DNA from: an uncultured Maribacter sp.
GTDB taxonomy: Bacteria; Bacteroidota; Bacteroidia; Flavobacteriales; Flavobacteriaceae
Assembly (NCBI RefSeq): GCF_947500405.1
Contig: NZ_CANMRY010000006.1
Coordinates: 124,001-188,000 of the forward strand
DNA length: 64,000 nt
Reading direction: 5' to 3'
Shown here: piece after piece, positions 46,363 to 54,412 of the stretch
Layout of the letters: each line of letters begins with the position of its first letter
How positions within the stretch are numbered: the stretch's first letter is position 1
Notes under the pieces: model-generated
What the model saw: the letters and a program-made list of their open reading frames with translations, nothing else
Databases searched by the model: none
What the model was told of the DNA's origin: nothing
Program-made: the position numbers and the translations under genes

Positions 46363-48195
46363 ATGGCTGTTTCCATACTATCAAAAATTGCTTTAAATCC
46401 TAATTTAATTGGTGAAATTCCTAATACCGTTGCATTACTAAATTCTAAATTAGAATTTATAAACTGCTCTAAAGCTTGGAAATTTAATCATGAGATAAAA
46501 GACGATATTATTGGAAAAGATTTTTTTACTGTAATGTCTAATTTACCCAAAGCTTTTTCTCCCTATTTACAAAATTGTTTAAAAGGGAATGATTGTTACA
46601 ACGATGGTAAAAAATTTAGTGCAAATAATAATGAATTTATTTGGTTAAAATGGAGCATTAACCCGTGGAAAGAGAATGATGGAAGTGTAAAAGGATTAAT
46701 TATTGAACTTGATAATATTACTATAGATAAAAATAAAGAGGCTTTAATTAAAGAAGCTCAAATTGTTTCTAGAGTTGGTGGCTGGGAGGCATATTTACAA
46801 AACTTTAGAGTTACTTGGACTAAAATGGTTAACATTATTCATGAGCAACCTTTAGATTACGTTCCACAAAGTTTTGAAGAGTGTTTTAAGCATTTTAAAG
46901 AAGGGGAACATAGAGATACTGTTTTACGTTTAGCTAATATTGCGATAACTAAAGGGACTCCTTGGGACGCCGAAGTAATAATGATTACAGGGAAAGGGAA
47001 AGAAATCTGGGTAAGAACTAAAGGCAGACCAGAATTTATTAACGGTAAATGTGTAAGATTATATGGTATTTGTCAAGATATTAATAATCGCAAAATTGCC
47101 GAGTTTAAATATAGAGAAGAAGCTGAAAGAGCAAAAAAAGCTACAACTGCGTCTAATGTGGGTATATGGCAGTTTACAACAAAAGACAGGATTGCTATTT
47201 GGGATGACATGTGTTATAAACTACATCACAAAAATCCTAAGGATTATAATAGCACCTATGAAGCTTGGGAGGCCGCAATACACCCTGATGATTTTTTAAG
47301 AGTTTTAGAAGAAGCTTTTTGGATGAGCAAAGGAGAAGGAAGTGGTATAATTGAATACCGAGTTATCTTAAAAAATAAAAGTATAAGATATTTAAAAGCC
47401 GTAGTTACTTTTTTTGCCGAAACAGAAAAATATAACAACAAAGCTATTGGAGTAATCTCTGATATAACGAAGGAGAAAGAATCTGAACAAAAACTAAAAG
47501 AATATGCACAATTAACCGGAGATCAAAATAATAGTCTTACTAATTTTGCTCATATGGTTTCCCATGATTTACGATCCCATGCTACAAACTTATCTATGGT
47601 TACAGGGTTTTTAGTAGAAGAAAGAAAAGATGAGGAAAGGCATAAATTAATGGCTATGTTAAAAGAATCTACAGAGAGTCTTAATAGTACTGTATATAAT
47701 TTAAATGAGGTAGTACAATCTAACGCCAACGTTACCAATAAACTTGAGCCTATAAACTTAAAGGAGGTTATAGAAAATGTGAAAAATAATATCTCGGCTA
47801 CTTTTATAGAGAAAAATGCTTCCTGTACTTTAAAGCTCTCCTCTAATTCTATTGTTCTAGGGGTTCCTGCTTATTTAGACAGTATTTTACTAAATTTATT
47901 TACAAACAGTATAAAATACTCTGCTAATGACAGGCCTCCACTTATTGAAATTAAAACCACTAATTCTGGAAAAAATTTAACTTTAAGCTTTACAGATAAT
48001 GGAAAAGGTATAGATTTAAATAAATTTGGGAATAAAATTTTTGGCATGAATAAAACCTTTCACCGAAACAAAGACGCCAGAGGTGTAGGTTTGTATATAA
48101 CTAAAAACCAAATAGAAGCAATGGGCGGAAGTATTTCTGTAATAAGTGAAGTAAATGTAGGAACAACATTTATTATAAAATTTATAACACCTTAA
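46363..48195 (+). CDS. PAS-domain sensor histidine kinase
   Basis: 610 residues, no transmembrane helix, so a cytoplasmic sensor. Three PAS-like segments: about 20-120, about 135-245 (VGGWEAYLQNFRVTWTKMV, ending GICQDINNRK) and about 260-370 (VGIWQFTTKDRIAIWDDM, ending IGVISDITKEKE). A histidine-phosphotransfer helix with His401 in MVSHDLRSHATNLSMV and a GHKL ATPase domain (N-box LLNLFTNSIKYSAN, G1 DNGKGIDL, G2 GVGLYITKNQ) follow. The next gene, 7 bp downstream, is a lone receiver domain, its likely partner. It faces katG, so a redox or peroxide signal is possible, but no haem or FAD site can be assigned. Confidence 0.92.
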   Translation: MAVSILSKIALNPNLIGEIPNTVALLNSKLEFINCSKAWKFNHEIKDDIIGKDFFTVMSNLPKAFSPYLQNCLKGNDCYNDGKKFSANNNEFIWLKWSINPWKENDGSVKGLIIELDNITIDKNKEALIKEAQIVSRVGGWEAYLQNFRVTWTKMVNIIHEQPLDYVPQSFEECFKHFKEGEHRDTVLRLANIAITKGTPWDAEVIMITGKGKEIWVRTKGRPEFINGKCVRLYGICQDINNRKIAEFKYREEAERAKKATTASNVGIWQFTTKDRIAIWDDMCYKLHHKNPKDYNSTYEAWEAAIHPDDFLRVLEEAFWMSKGEGSGIIEYRVILKNKSIRYLKAVVTFFAETEKYNNKAIGVISDITKEKESEQKLKEYAQLTGDQNNSLTNFAHMVSHDLRSHATNLSMVTGFLVEERKDEERHKLMAMLKESTESLNSTVYNLNEVVQSNANVTNKLEPINLKEVIENVKNNISATFIEKNASCTLKLSSNSIVLGVPAYLDSILLNLFTNSIKYSANDRPPLIEIKTTNSGKNLTLSFTDNGKGIDLNKFGNKIFGMNKTFHRNKDARGVGLYITKNQIEAMGGSISVISEVNVGTTFIIKFITP

Positions 48196-48202
48196 CATTT
48201 TA

Positions 48203-48595
48203 ATGAAAAAAAATAACTCTGTTTGCATAATTGATGATGACTCTATCTTTGTTTATATAGTTAAGCGCCTTATGGATGAATGTAATTTTTTTGATTCTAT
48301 ACTTGTATTTGAAAATGGAAAACAAGGAATTGAAGGTGTTATGGAATTAAATACTAAAAACAAATTACCAAATATTATTTTTTTAGATTTAAGTATGCCA
48401 GTAATGAGTGGTTGGGAGTTTTTAGATGCTTTTGCGGAAGCTAAAATTTCTAATAAAGAGGATATAAAAATAATTGTTATGAGTTCTTCTATTAACCCCA
48501 ATGAAATAGAAATGATAAAAGCCTACCCTATGGTTACAGATTATATAGTAAAACCAATTACGCCATCAGATTTAGAAAAAATAGCAAACTACTAA
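48203..48595 (+). CDS. Stand-alone response-regulator receiver
   Basis: 130-residue single receiver domain with no output domain. Acidic pocket Asp11-Asp13 in CIIDDDSIF, phosphoacceptor Asp62 in IIFLDLSMPVMSGWEF, switch Ser94-Ser96 in VMSSSI and Lys117 in DYIVKPITP. It belongs to the CheY-like receivers common next to PAS kinases in flavobacteria. It starts 7 bp after the kinase gene and ends 3 bp before the convergent DUF5689 gene. Output must come through protein contact or phosphotransfer to another regulator. Confidence 0.93.
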   Translation: MKKNNSVCIIDDDSIFVYIVKRLMDECNFFDSILVFENGKQGIEGVMELNTKNKLPNIIFLDLSMPVMSGWEFLDAFAEAKISNKEDIKIIVMSSSINPNEIEMIKAYPMVTDYIVKPITPSDLEKIANY

Positions 48596-48598
48596 TTT

Positions 48599-49975
48599 TT
48601 AATTATGCGCGCCTGGCGTATAACTTTCTGGAGCAATTTCTGGATTATTTAAAGTACCGCTCTCTCCTGAATCATTAGTAATAATCCATTCGCTAAAATC
48701 ATAGACTGGGTTGCCATTTTGTACCTCTGATTTTCTTACTGCTCTACCATCTTCAAATTCATGATTAGTTCCAGAACCATCATTCCCAACCACTCCAAAA
48801 ACATCTATTATTTTACCAAAAGGGTCTACCAAAACTAAATTATCATCTCCATTAGAATCTGCAGGACTATTATTGCCAACTTCTAAATCTGGTAAAAAAC
48901 CATAAATAGAATTAAAATCGTCTAAAGAAGGAGCTATTACTATTGTTCCTTGTGGTTCTACTTCTAGGTCAGATAAATCTATTTCAGAACTTACTTCTGT
49001 ATTACCATTAGTATACCTTTGTAATGTCCATTTGTTTAAACTTAATGCACTATCACTAGCATTATAAAGCTCTACAAATCTTCCTAAACTAGTATTATCT
49101 GGGTCTGCTAATTCTGATATAAATATAGCGTCTGATGTAAATTCTGTTATTTCTTCCATACAACGTTCTTTATTAAAATTAAGGTCGTGTAAACTTCTAA
49201 TTAGTAATTGATAGTCCTTACTAGATTTTGAAAGTACTCCTGTTATGGTTCCATTTAAATCTGGTAAAATACTATCATAAAAATTGGAATAGCCACTATT
49301 AACAAGTTTTAAAATATCTTCATCACAGTTTCGTAATGTTCTTTCGGTTTCCTCTTTTTCTTCTGCAAACGGTAATTCTAATTCTTCCTCCAAAAATTCT
49401 ACATTATTAAATGTAACCAGAGTATTAATGTGTTGGTCTGATACTTCAGATATTTCTACTACTGTTGGTTCTAGTTTTTGTTGCTCTTCACAAGATAAAA
49501 ACACATGTTCTTTTAAAGATATTGCTGGCAACCTACCTACCGATAAATTACCAAAAGAAGTAAAAAGACCTCCAATTTTATAAGTTTCTTTGCTTTTTCC
49601 TAAATACAATCCTTTTAATTTTATAAAAACTTTGGAACCTACAGGATATTGTAAATGTAAATTTTGTAAATCTACCTCTAGTTGTATTCCTCCTGTAGGG
49701 TTTATAGTTTTGTCTTGACAATGAAGAACACTAAAAAAGTTACCTTCTTTGTCGGATGAAATAACAATTGCCTCCAAGACTAAATCTTCTTGTATTTCTA
49801 TGACACCATCAACATATATATTTTTTAAGTCTTCTAAACTAATTGTAGCTACTAATTCTGAATTACATAGATTATCTGGTGGGTCAAAATTTTTATCTGG
49901 AGCACAGCCTAAAACAAACGCTAAACTCATATTTAGCATAAAAAAACAAACCTTATTTATGTTAACATTACTCAT
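48599..49975 (-). CDS. DUF5689 lipoprotein with lamin-tail domain
   Basis: 458 residues: lipoprotein signal with Cys24 in SLAFVLGCAPDKNF; a DUF5689 OB-like domain (about 40-260: LEAIVISSDKEGNFFSVLHCQD, LEVDLQNLHLQYPVGSKVFIKLKGLYLG, QLLIRSLHDLNFNKERC); then a lamin-tail domain (about 285-400: IFISELADPDNTSLGRFVELYNAS, LNKWTLQRYTNG), a fold found in extracellular nucleases and calcium-dependent surface proteins. It starts 8 bp after a TonB receptor gene and is cotranscribed with it. It would sit on the outer membrane as the substrate-binding partner of that receptor. Confidence 0.88.
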   Translation of the reverse strand: MSNVNINKVCFFMLNMSLAFVLGCAPDKNFDPPDNLCNSELVATISLEDLKNIYVDGVIEIQEDLVLEAIVISSDKEGNFFSVLHCQDKTINPTGGIQLEVDLQNLHLQYPVGSKVFIKLKGLYLGKSKETYKIGGLFTSFGNLSVGRLPAISLKEHVFLSCEEQQKLEPTVVEISEVSDQHINTLVTFNNVEFLEEELELPFAEEKEETERTLRNCDEDILKLVNSGYSNFYDSILPDLNGTITGVLSKSSKDYQLLIRSLHDLNFNKERCMEEITEFTSDAIFISELADPDNTSLGRFVELYNASDSALSLNKWTLQRYTNGNTEVSSEIDLSDLEVEPQGTIVIAPSLDDFNSIYGFLPDLEVGNNSPADSNGDDNLVLVDPFGKIIDVFGVVGNDGSGTNHEFEDGRAVRKSEVQNGNPVYDFSEWIITNDSGESGTLNNPEIAPESYTPGAHN

Positions 49976-49983
49976 TCTGTTCT

Positions 49984-52722
49984 TTAATTAAAACTATATG
50001 CAAAATTTAAAAAATAGGTTCTACCGTAACCATACCAATATTTTGGAGCAAAAGAAGGGCTACCACTAAGGTTATCATCTTTTAATTGCCCATAATTTCC
50101 ATTTCTACTTTGTTCATAACCACCCGTTCTATATTTGGTGTTAAATAAATTATTTAAACTCATAAAAACACTAACATATTTGCCATTTACTAACCAAGAT
50201 TTTCCTGCAACGGCGTTTAATAAATAAAAATTATCTAATGGTTTTTGTGCTAATAGTGCCGTAACATTTTCTTCTGTAGCATCCAGAAAATTTTCTCCCG
50301 TTTCTGGATCTAAATAAAAACTGTTTGTTCTGGTAATGGTAGATATATTATTATAATTGTTGCCTAAAAAATTAGCACTTAACCCTACCCACCAATATTT
50401 AGGGTCTCTATAATCTATACCAATAGCCCATGCTTTTTGAGGTCCTTGAGCTAGTTTATATCCCTTTATATATGCTTCTCCTAAATTTACATTTCCGGTT
50501 GTATTTATGAGTTCTTCTGATGCATCTGCAGTATCAAAATTTATAGAAACATTAGGGTTGCTTGCATATACATATTTTGCAAGAGAAAATACTCCAGATA
50601 GTTTTACCGCAGAGGATAATTGATAGGTTACTCCTAACTCTGCGCCAAAATGTAATTTGTCTAAACCGGTGAGTACTTCTTGTACAAAGTCTGACCCAAC
50701 ACCTGCATTTACAAAAAAGAAATTTATATCTGTAGTATTTTGAAAACGGGTATGAAAACCTGTAACTCTTCCTGTTAGTTTAGGAAAACTTGCAAAGTAA
50801 CTTACATCTACACTAGTTATGGTTTCTTTTGTACTCTCGCCAACTATAGTATTATTCTCTCTAGGGTTAATAAACAAATTTTGGATTGTTGGAGGTCTGT
50901 TTATTAATGCTACATTAGTAGACACCCAATTTCTACCATTAATTTTATACGTTGCACCCGCTTTTGTAGCAATATTTGAAAAACTTAGCATCTCACTTTT
51001 ACCTAAGGAGCTATCTAAAAAACGTTCATTTTTATATAACCCTTCTCTTTGGTAATTAGATGCGCTATATTTTCCAGATATAAATCCTTCCCATTTTTTA
51101 GATTCATATTTTAACTGCCCAAATACATTGTAATTGTTTACAAGAATATTGTAGTTATAGTTAAAAATATCTCCTACTACTTTTTCCTGTTTTTCGTTTA
51201 CATTATTTTTTGTGTTAGAAAAAGCATCTACATCATCATGATAATTTGCTCCTAAAAGGTCTACTATTTTAGCGTAATTACCAGAATGTAAATTTTGATA
51301 GTACCCCCCAATGTCTAATTTTAAATCTGTTCCTAAATTTACATTTACAATACTATTTATTATAAACTGGTGGTCTTTAACCACATCATTATATAAAATA
51401 TATGAGGCTGGGGAACTTATGGTATTTGTATTAGCTACATATATATTTTCCCAATCTATTTGCGCATTATCTAAAAAATCTTCTTCAGCTTTATTAGCAC
51501 TATAAAAATTAGCTCCTATGGAGCTGTTTAAATAAAAGCTGGGCAAATATCTATAATATGTTTTATCAGGGTTAGGTGCATTATAATATCCTAACCTACT
51601 TTTAGAACGTGTGCCATATTGATAAGCAACCCCAGTGTTTATGTTTACTTTTTGGGTATTAAATCTATGGTTAAACATAAATACAGGTTCTTGTAATTTA
51701 CGCTCTCTAGAATTTCTGGTTTTTCCATTCTGATTTCCCCAATATGGGTTGTAAGTGTTACCTTTTAACTCAAAAACCTCTTCTGTAATTGCAGAGGATC
51801 TTCCTCTTCTGTTCGATGCCAAGAAGCCTGTTAGTAGTAGTGTATGTTTAGCATTTAAATTATATTCCACAGCACCGTAAATTGCATACGCATTATATAA
51901 TGTCCCTTCTACATATCCATTTTTAGCTCCTCTTAAAGAACCCGAAATACTATATTTTATTCCTTTTTTATTAGTTTTAGAGGTATACGTTGCCATTAAT
52001 CTACCGGCATAAGTTCTATTAGAAACAGAAGAAGAGAATCTATAACCAGGTCTAAGTTGCGATGGCCTTGTATCTATATTTGTAGTTCCCAAAACTCCAC
52101 CAAAAGATGAAGAAGAGGGTTTTAAACCTGCTGAAAATTCTTGGTTTCTAGTTACATCATTTAATCCGCCCCAGTTATTCCATTGCGGCCTTCCGTCTAT
52201 AAGTTTATTCATGGGAATACCATTAATTAGCACCCTACCATTACGAGAATCATAGCCACGGACTCTAAAGAAAGCCTGACCAAAATCAAACGCAGCCCTA
52301 TTTAAAAATATATCTTTTGTTGCTTGTAATAAACCAGAAGTAATAGATTCTCCTTGATCATCCTCCAAATCTGCATCTGTTAAAGCAATTAAATTATTGG
52401 TTTTCTCAATTACTATATCTGGCTCTAAATAAATAGCACCTAAATCTATATCTTCCCTATTACCTATTAGCTCTAATTTCTTAGTTATAAAATTATATGC
52501 ACTAACTTCTAATATAAAAGACCCCTTTATGTTCAAAAAAATATTAAAATTACCCAGTGTAGATATAGGGCTTTCTATTGGTTTTCCATTAATGCTAAGT
52601 GCTGCATTAATAGGCTCTTTTTGGTTTACTATGGATGTAACTTTGCCGGTTATTTTATAATCTTCTTGCGCTACTACAAATTGTAACATAAAAAGCCATA
52701 GCGACAGTACAAAATATCGCAT
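49984..52722 (-). CDS. TonB-dependent receptor, DUF5689-associated
   Basis: 912-residue outer-membrane transporter: signal peptide (FVLSLWLFMLQFVVAQ), a carboxypeptidase-regulatory-like domain (about 22-100), a plug (RVRGYDSRNGRVLINGIPMNKLIDGRPQWNNWGGL in two blocks) and a barrel ending in YGRTYFLNFAYSFN with terminal Phe-Asn. It is not a SusC, since no SusD neighbour is present. It is coupled to the DUF5689/lamin-tail lipoprotein gene 8 bp downstream and divergent (100 bp) from a secreted phosphodiesterase-fold nuclease. I infer uptake of nucleotides, oligonucleotides or released phosphate. Confidence 0.92.
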   Translation of the reverse strand: MRYFVLSLWLFMLQFVVAQEDYKITGKVTSIVNQKEPINAALSINGKPIESPISTLGNFNIFLNIKGSFILEVSAYNFITKKLELIGNREDIDLGAIYLEPDIVIEKTNNLIALTDADLEDDQGESITSGLLQATKDIFLNRAAFDFGQAFFRVRGYDSRNGRVLINGIPMNKLIDGRPQWNNWGGLNDVTRNQEFSAGLKPSSSSFGGVLGTTNIDTRPSQLRPGYRFSSSVSNRTYAGRLMATYTSKTNKKGIKYSISGSLRGAKNGYVEGTLYNAYAIYGAVEYNLNAKHTLLLTGFLASNRRGRSSAITEEVFELKGNTYNPYWGNQNGKTRNSRERKLQEPVFMFNHRFNTQKVNINTGVAYQYGTRSKSRLGYYNAPNPDKTYYRYLPSFYLNSSIGANFYSANKAEEDFLDNAQIDWENIYVANTNTISSPASYILYNDVVKDHQFIINSIVNVNLGTDLKLDIGGYYQNLHSGNYAKIVDLLGANYHDDVDAFSNTKNNVNEKQEKVVGDIFNYNYNILVNNYNVFGQLKYESKKWEGFISGKYSASNYQREGLYKNERFLDSSLGKSEMLSFSNIATKAGATYKINGRNWVSTNVALINRPPTIQNLFINPRENNTIVGESTKETITSVDVSYFASFPKLTGRVTGFHTRFQNTTDINFFFVNAGVGSDFVQEVLTGLDKLHFGAELGVTYQLSSAVKLSGVFSLAKYVYASNPNVSINFDTADASEELINTTGNVNLGEAYIKGYKLAQGPQKAWAIGIDYRDPKYWWVGLSANFLGNNYNNISTITRTNSFYLDPETGENFLDATEENVTALLAQKPLDNFYLLNAVAGKSWLVNGKYVSVFMSLNNLFNTKYRTGGYEQSRNGNYGQLKDDNLSGSPSFAPKYWYGYGRTYFLNFAYSFN

Positions 52723-52822
52723 TATATTTGGTTATGATTAATGGTTGCTTATAACATATAGCTAAAAAGGCAATATTATTGTATGAAAAAACCTTATTAT
52801 TTTGTTATATATTAAAATTTTT

Positions 52823-53875
52823 ATGAAATATAACTTTACATTTTTAAAGAATATTCTTGTATTTCTATTCGCTATTTCTACTGGATATGGGCAGGAAAAA
52901 AACAAATATACAGTCCGAACTATTGCATTTTATAATGTTGAAAACTTGTTTGATATTAAAAATGATTCCCTTACTAGAGATGATGACAGAACTCCTTCTG
53001 GTAAAGATAATTGGACATTAGATAGATATACTACCAAAATTGAAAATACCACGAAAGTATTAAGCCAAATTGGTTCTAAAGTGACCAATACATCTCCAGA
53101 TATTATTGGGTTATGCGAAATAGAGAATATAGAAGTTTTGCAAGATTTAGTAAATCATCCTAATATAAAAAACAAAAATTATGGTATTATACATTTTGAT
53201 TCTCCTGATGAAAGGGGCATAGATGTAGCTTTACTTTATAAGAAAGATGTTTTTATTCCTGATAGCTTTAACAGTCATAGACTTTTGCTTTTTAATGAAG
53301 AAGGGTATAGAGATTTTACTAGAGACCAACTTGTAGTTAGTGGCTTATTAGATTCTGATAAAATACATTTTATTGTAAATCATTGGCCATCAAGAAGTGG
53401 TGGTGCAGCAAGGAGTAAACCTAATAGACTACAAGCTGCCAAACTTAATAAACGTATTATAGACTCTATTTCTAAGACTGAAGTAAACCCAAAAATTATA
53501 AGTATGGGAGATTTAAATGACGACCCAACTGATGATAGCCTTAAAAAAATTTTACAAACCAATGGGAAAAAGAAAAAATTAGAAGATGGTTCTTTATATA
53601 ACCCTATGGAAAAACTATATAAAAAAGGAGTTGGTACACTTGCCTATAGAGATAAATGGAATTTATTTGATCAATTTTATATGACAAAAAGTGTAACTAA
53701 TTCTGTTTCTTCTAGTGGCTATAGTTTTTGGAAAACTGGGGTTTACAATCCACCCTATTTATTAAACCAAACAGGTAAGTACAAAGGGTATCCCTACAGA
53801 ACATATGCTGGCGGAAGTTACGCCGGTGGTTATAGTGACCACTTTCCTATATATCTTTATTTAATAAAAAAGTAA
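52823..53875 (+). CDS. Secreted endonuclease/exonuclease/phosphatase-family enzyme
   Basis: About 350 residues with a signal peptide (FLKNILVFLFAISTGYGQ), so exported. EEP active-site motifs: AFYNVENLFD, GLCEIENIEVLQDL (catalytic Glu), NHWPSRSGGAARSKPNR, SMGDLNDDPTDDS (Asp and Asn) and YSDHFPIYLYL (terminal Asp-His). HWPSRSGG and FYNVENLFD are typical of bacterial extracellular nuclease-like enzymes. ATG at 52823 is chosen; the TTG 21 nt upstream gives an unlikely extension. It faces the TonB-DUF5689 operon, and the three together look like a nucleic-acid or phosphodiester scavenging unit. Confidence 0.88.
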   Translation: MKYNFTFLKNILVFLFAISTGYGQEKNKYTVRTIAFYNVENLFDIKNDSLTRDDDRTPSGKDNWTLDRYTTKIENTTKVLSQIGSKVTNTSPDIIGLCEIENIEVLQDLVNHPNIKNKNYGIIHFDSPDERGIDVALLYKKDVFIPDSFNSHRLLLFNEEGYRDFTRDQLVVSGLLDSDKIHFIVNHWPSRSGGAARSKPNRLQAAKLNKRIIDSISKTEVNPKIISMGDLNDDPTDDSLKKILQTNGKKKKLEDGSLYNPMEKLYKKGVGTLAYRDKWNLFDQFYMTKSVTNSVSSSGYSFWKTGVYNPPYLLNQTGKYKGYPYRTYAGGSYAGGYSDHFPIYLYLIKK

Positions 53876-53882
53876 TGCTTAT

Positions 53883-54326
53883 TTATGCAAACCATTGCCC
53901 CCATGGAATTCTACTTAAAATAAGTATTAAGCCAATACCATAAAACATTGCAATACTTTTAAATTTTTTGTTACCCTCAACAAATTTCTTGTGACGAGAC
54001 CAACCAATTGTTATTAAAACCAAAGCAATTATATTAATAAAAGGGTGTTCTACAGCTAAAAGTCTTGCTGCAGAGTTTAAACCTCCCATACCAAGCTCTT
54101 TAATTGCATTTAAACCATTTGCAGACACAAAATAAAGAATAAGTCCTACTAGTAATTGAATATGACATAAAATCATAGCAAATAGGCTAATACGTAAATC
54201 TTTAGTCATAGTAAATACCTTATTTCCAACTAAACCAATAATAGCATTTGCTACTGCTAAGAATAATACCGCCAACGCAACATAGGCCAAAGAAGAATGA
54301 AGGGTTTTTATAATTTCCATAGTCAT
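53883..54326 (-). CDS. Four-helix membrane protein (cytochrome b-like annotation in relatives)
   Basis: About 147 residues with four transmembrane helices. Conserved-looking His residues in or near helices (LHSSLAY, LCHIQLLVGLILYF, VEHPFINIIAL, GWSRHKKF) could bind haem, and related flavobacterial proteins are often named cytochrome B, but no established function is known to me. It ends RIPWGQWF. ATG at 54326 or 54320 are both possible (MTMEIIK or MEIIK). It lies downstream of a TonB receptor gene but after that gene's terminator, so it is probably expressed separately. Confidence 0.7.
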   Translation of the reverse strand: MTMEIIKTLHSSLAYVALAVLFLAVANAIIGLVGNKVFTMTKDLRISLFAMILCHIQLLVGLILYFVSANGLNAIKELGMGGLNSAARLLAVEHPFINIIALVLITIGWSRHKKFVEGNKKFKSIAMFYGIGLILILSRIPWGQWFA

Positions 54327-54362
54327 CAATTATTTTGATAAAAATAGTGAATTTTAAGCATA

Positions 54363-54393
54363 AAAAAACCCTGCATAGAGCAGGGTTTTAAAA
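54363..54393 (-). terminator. Intrinsic terminator after the third TonB receptor gene
   Basis: 10-bp perfect stem, AAAACCCTGC with GCAGGGTTTT around a 5-nt loop, with seven T on the minus strand. Confidence 0.85.
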
Positions 54394-54412
54394 AATTATT
54401 CTTCTTTTCTTT

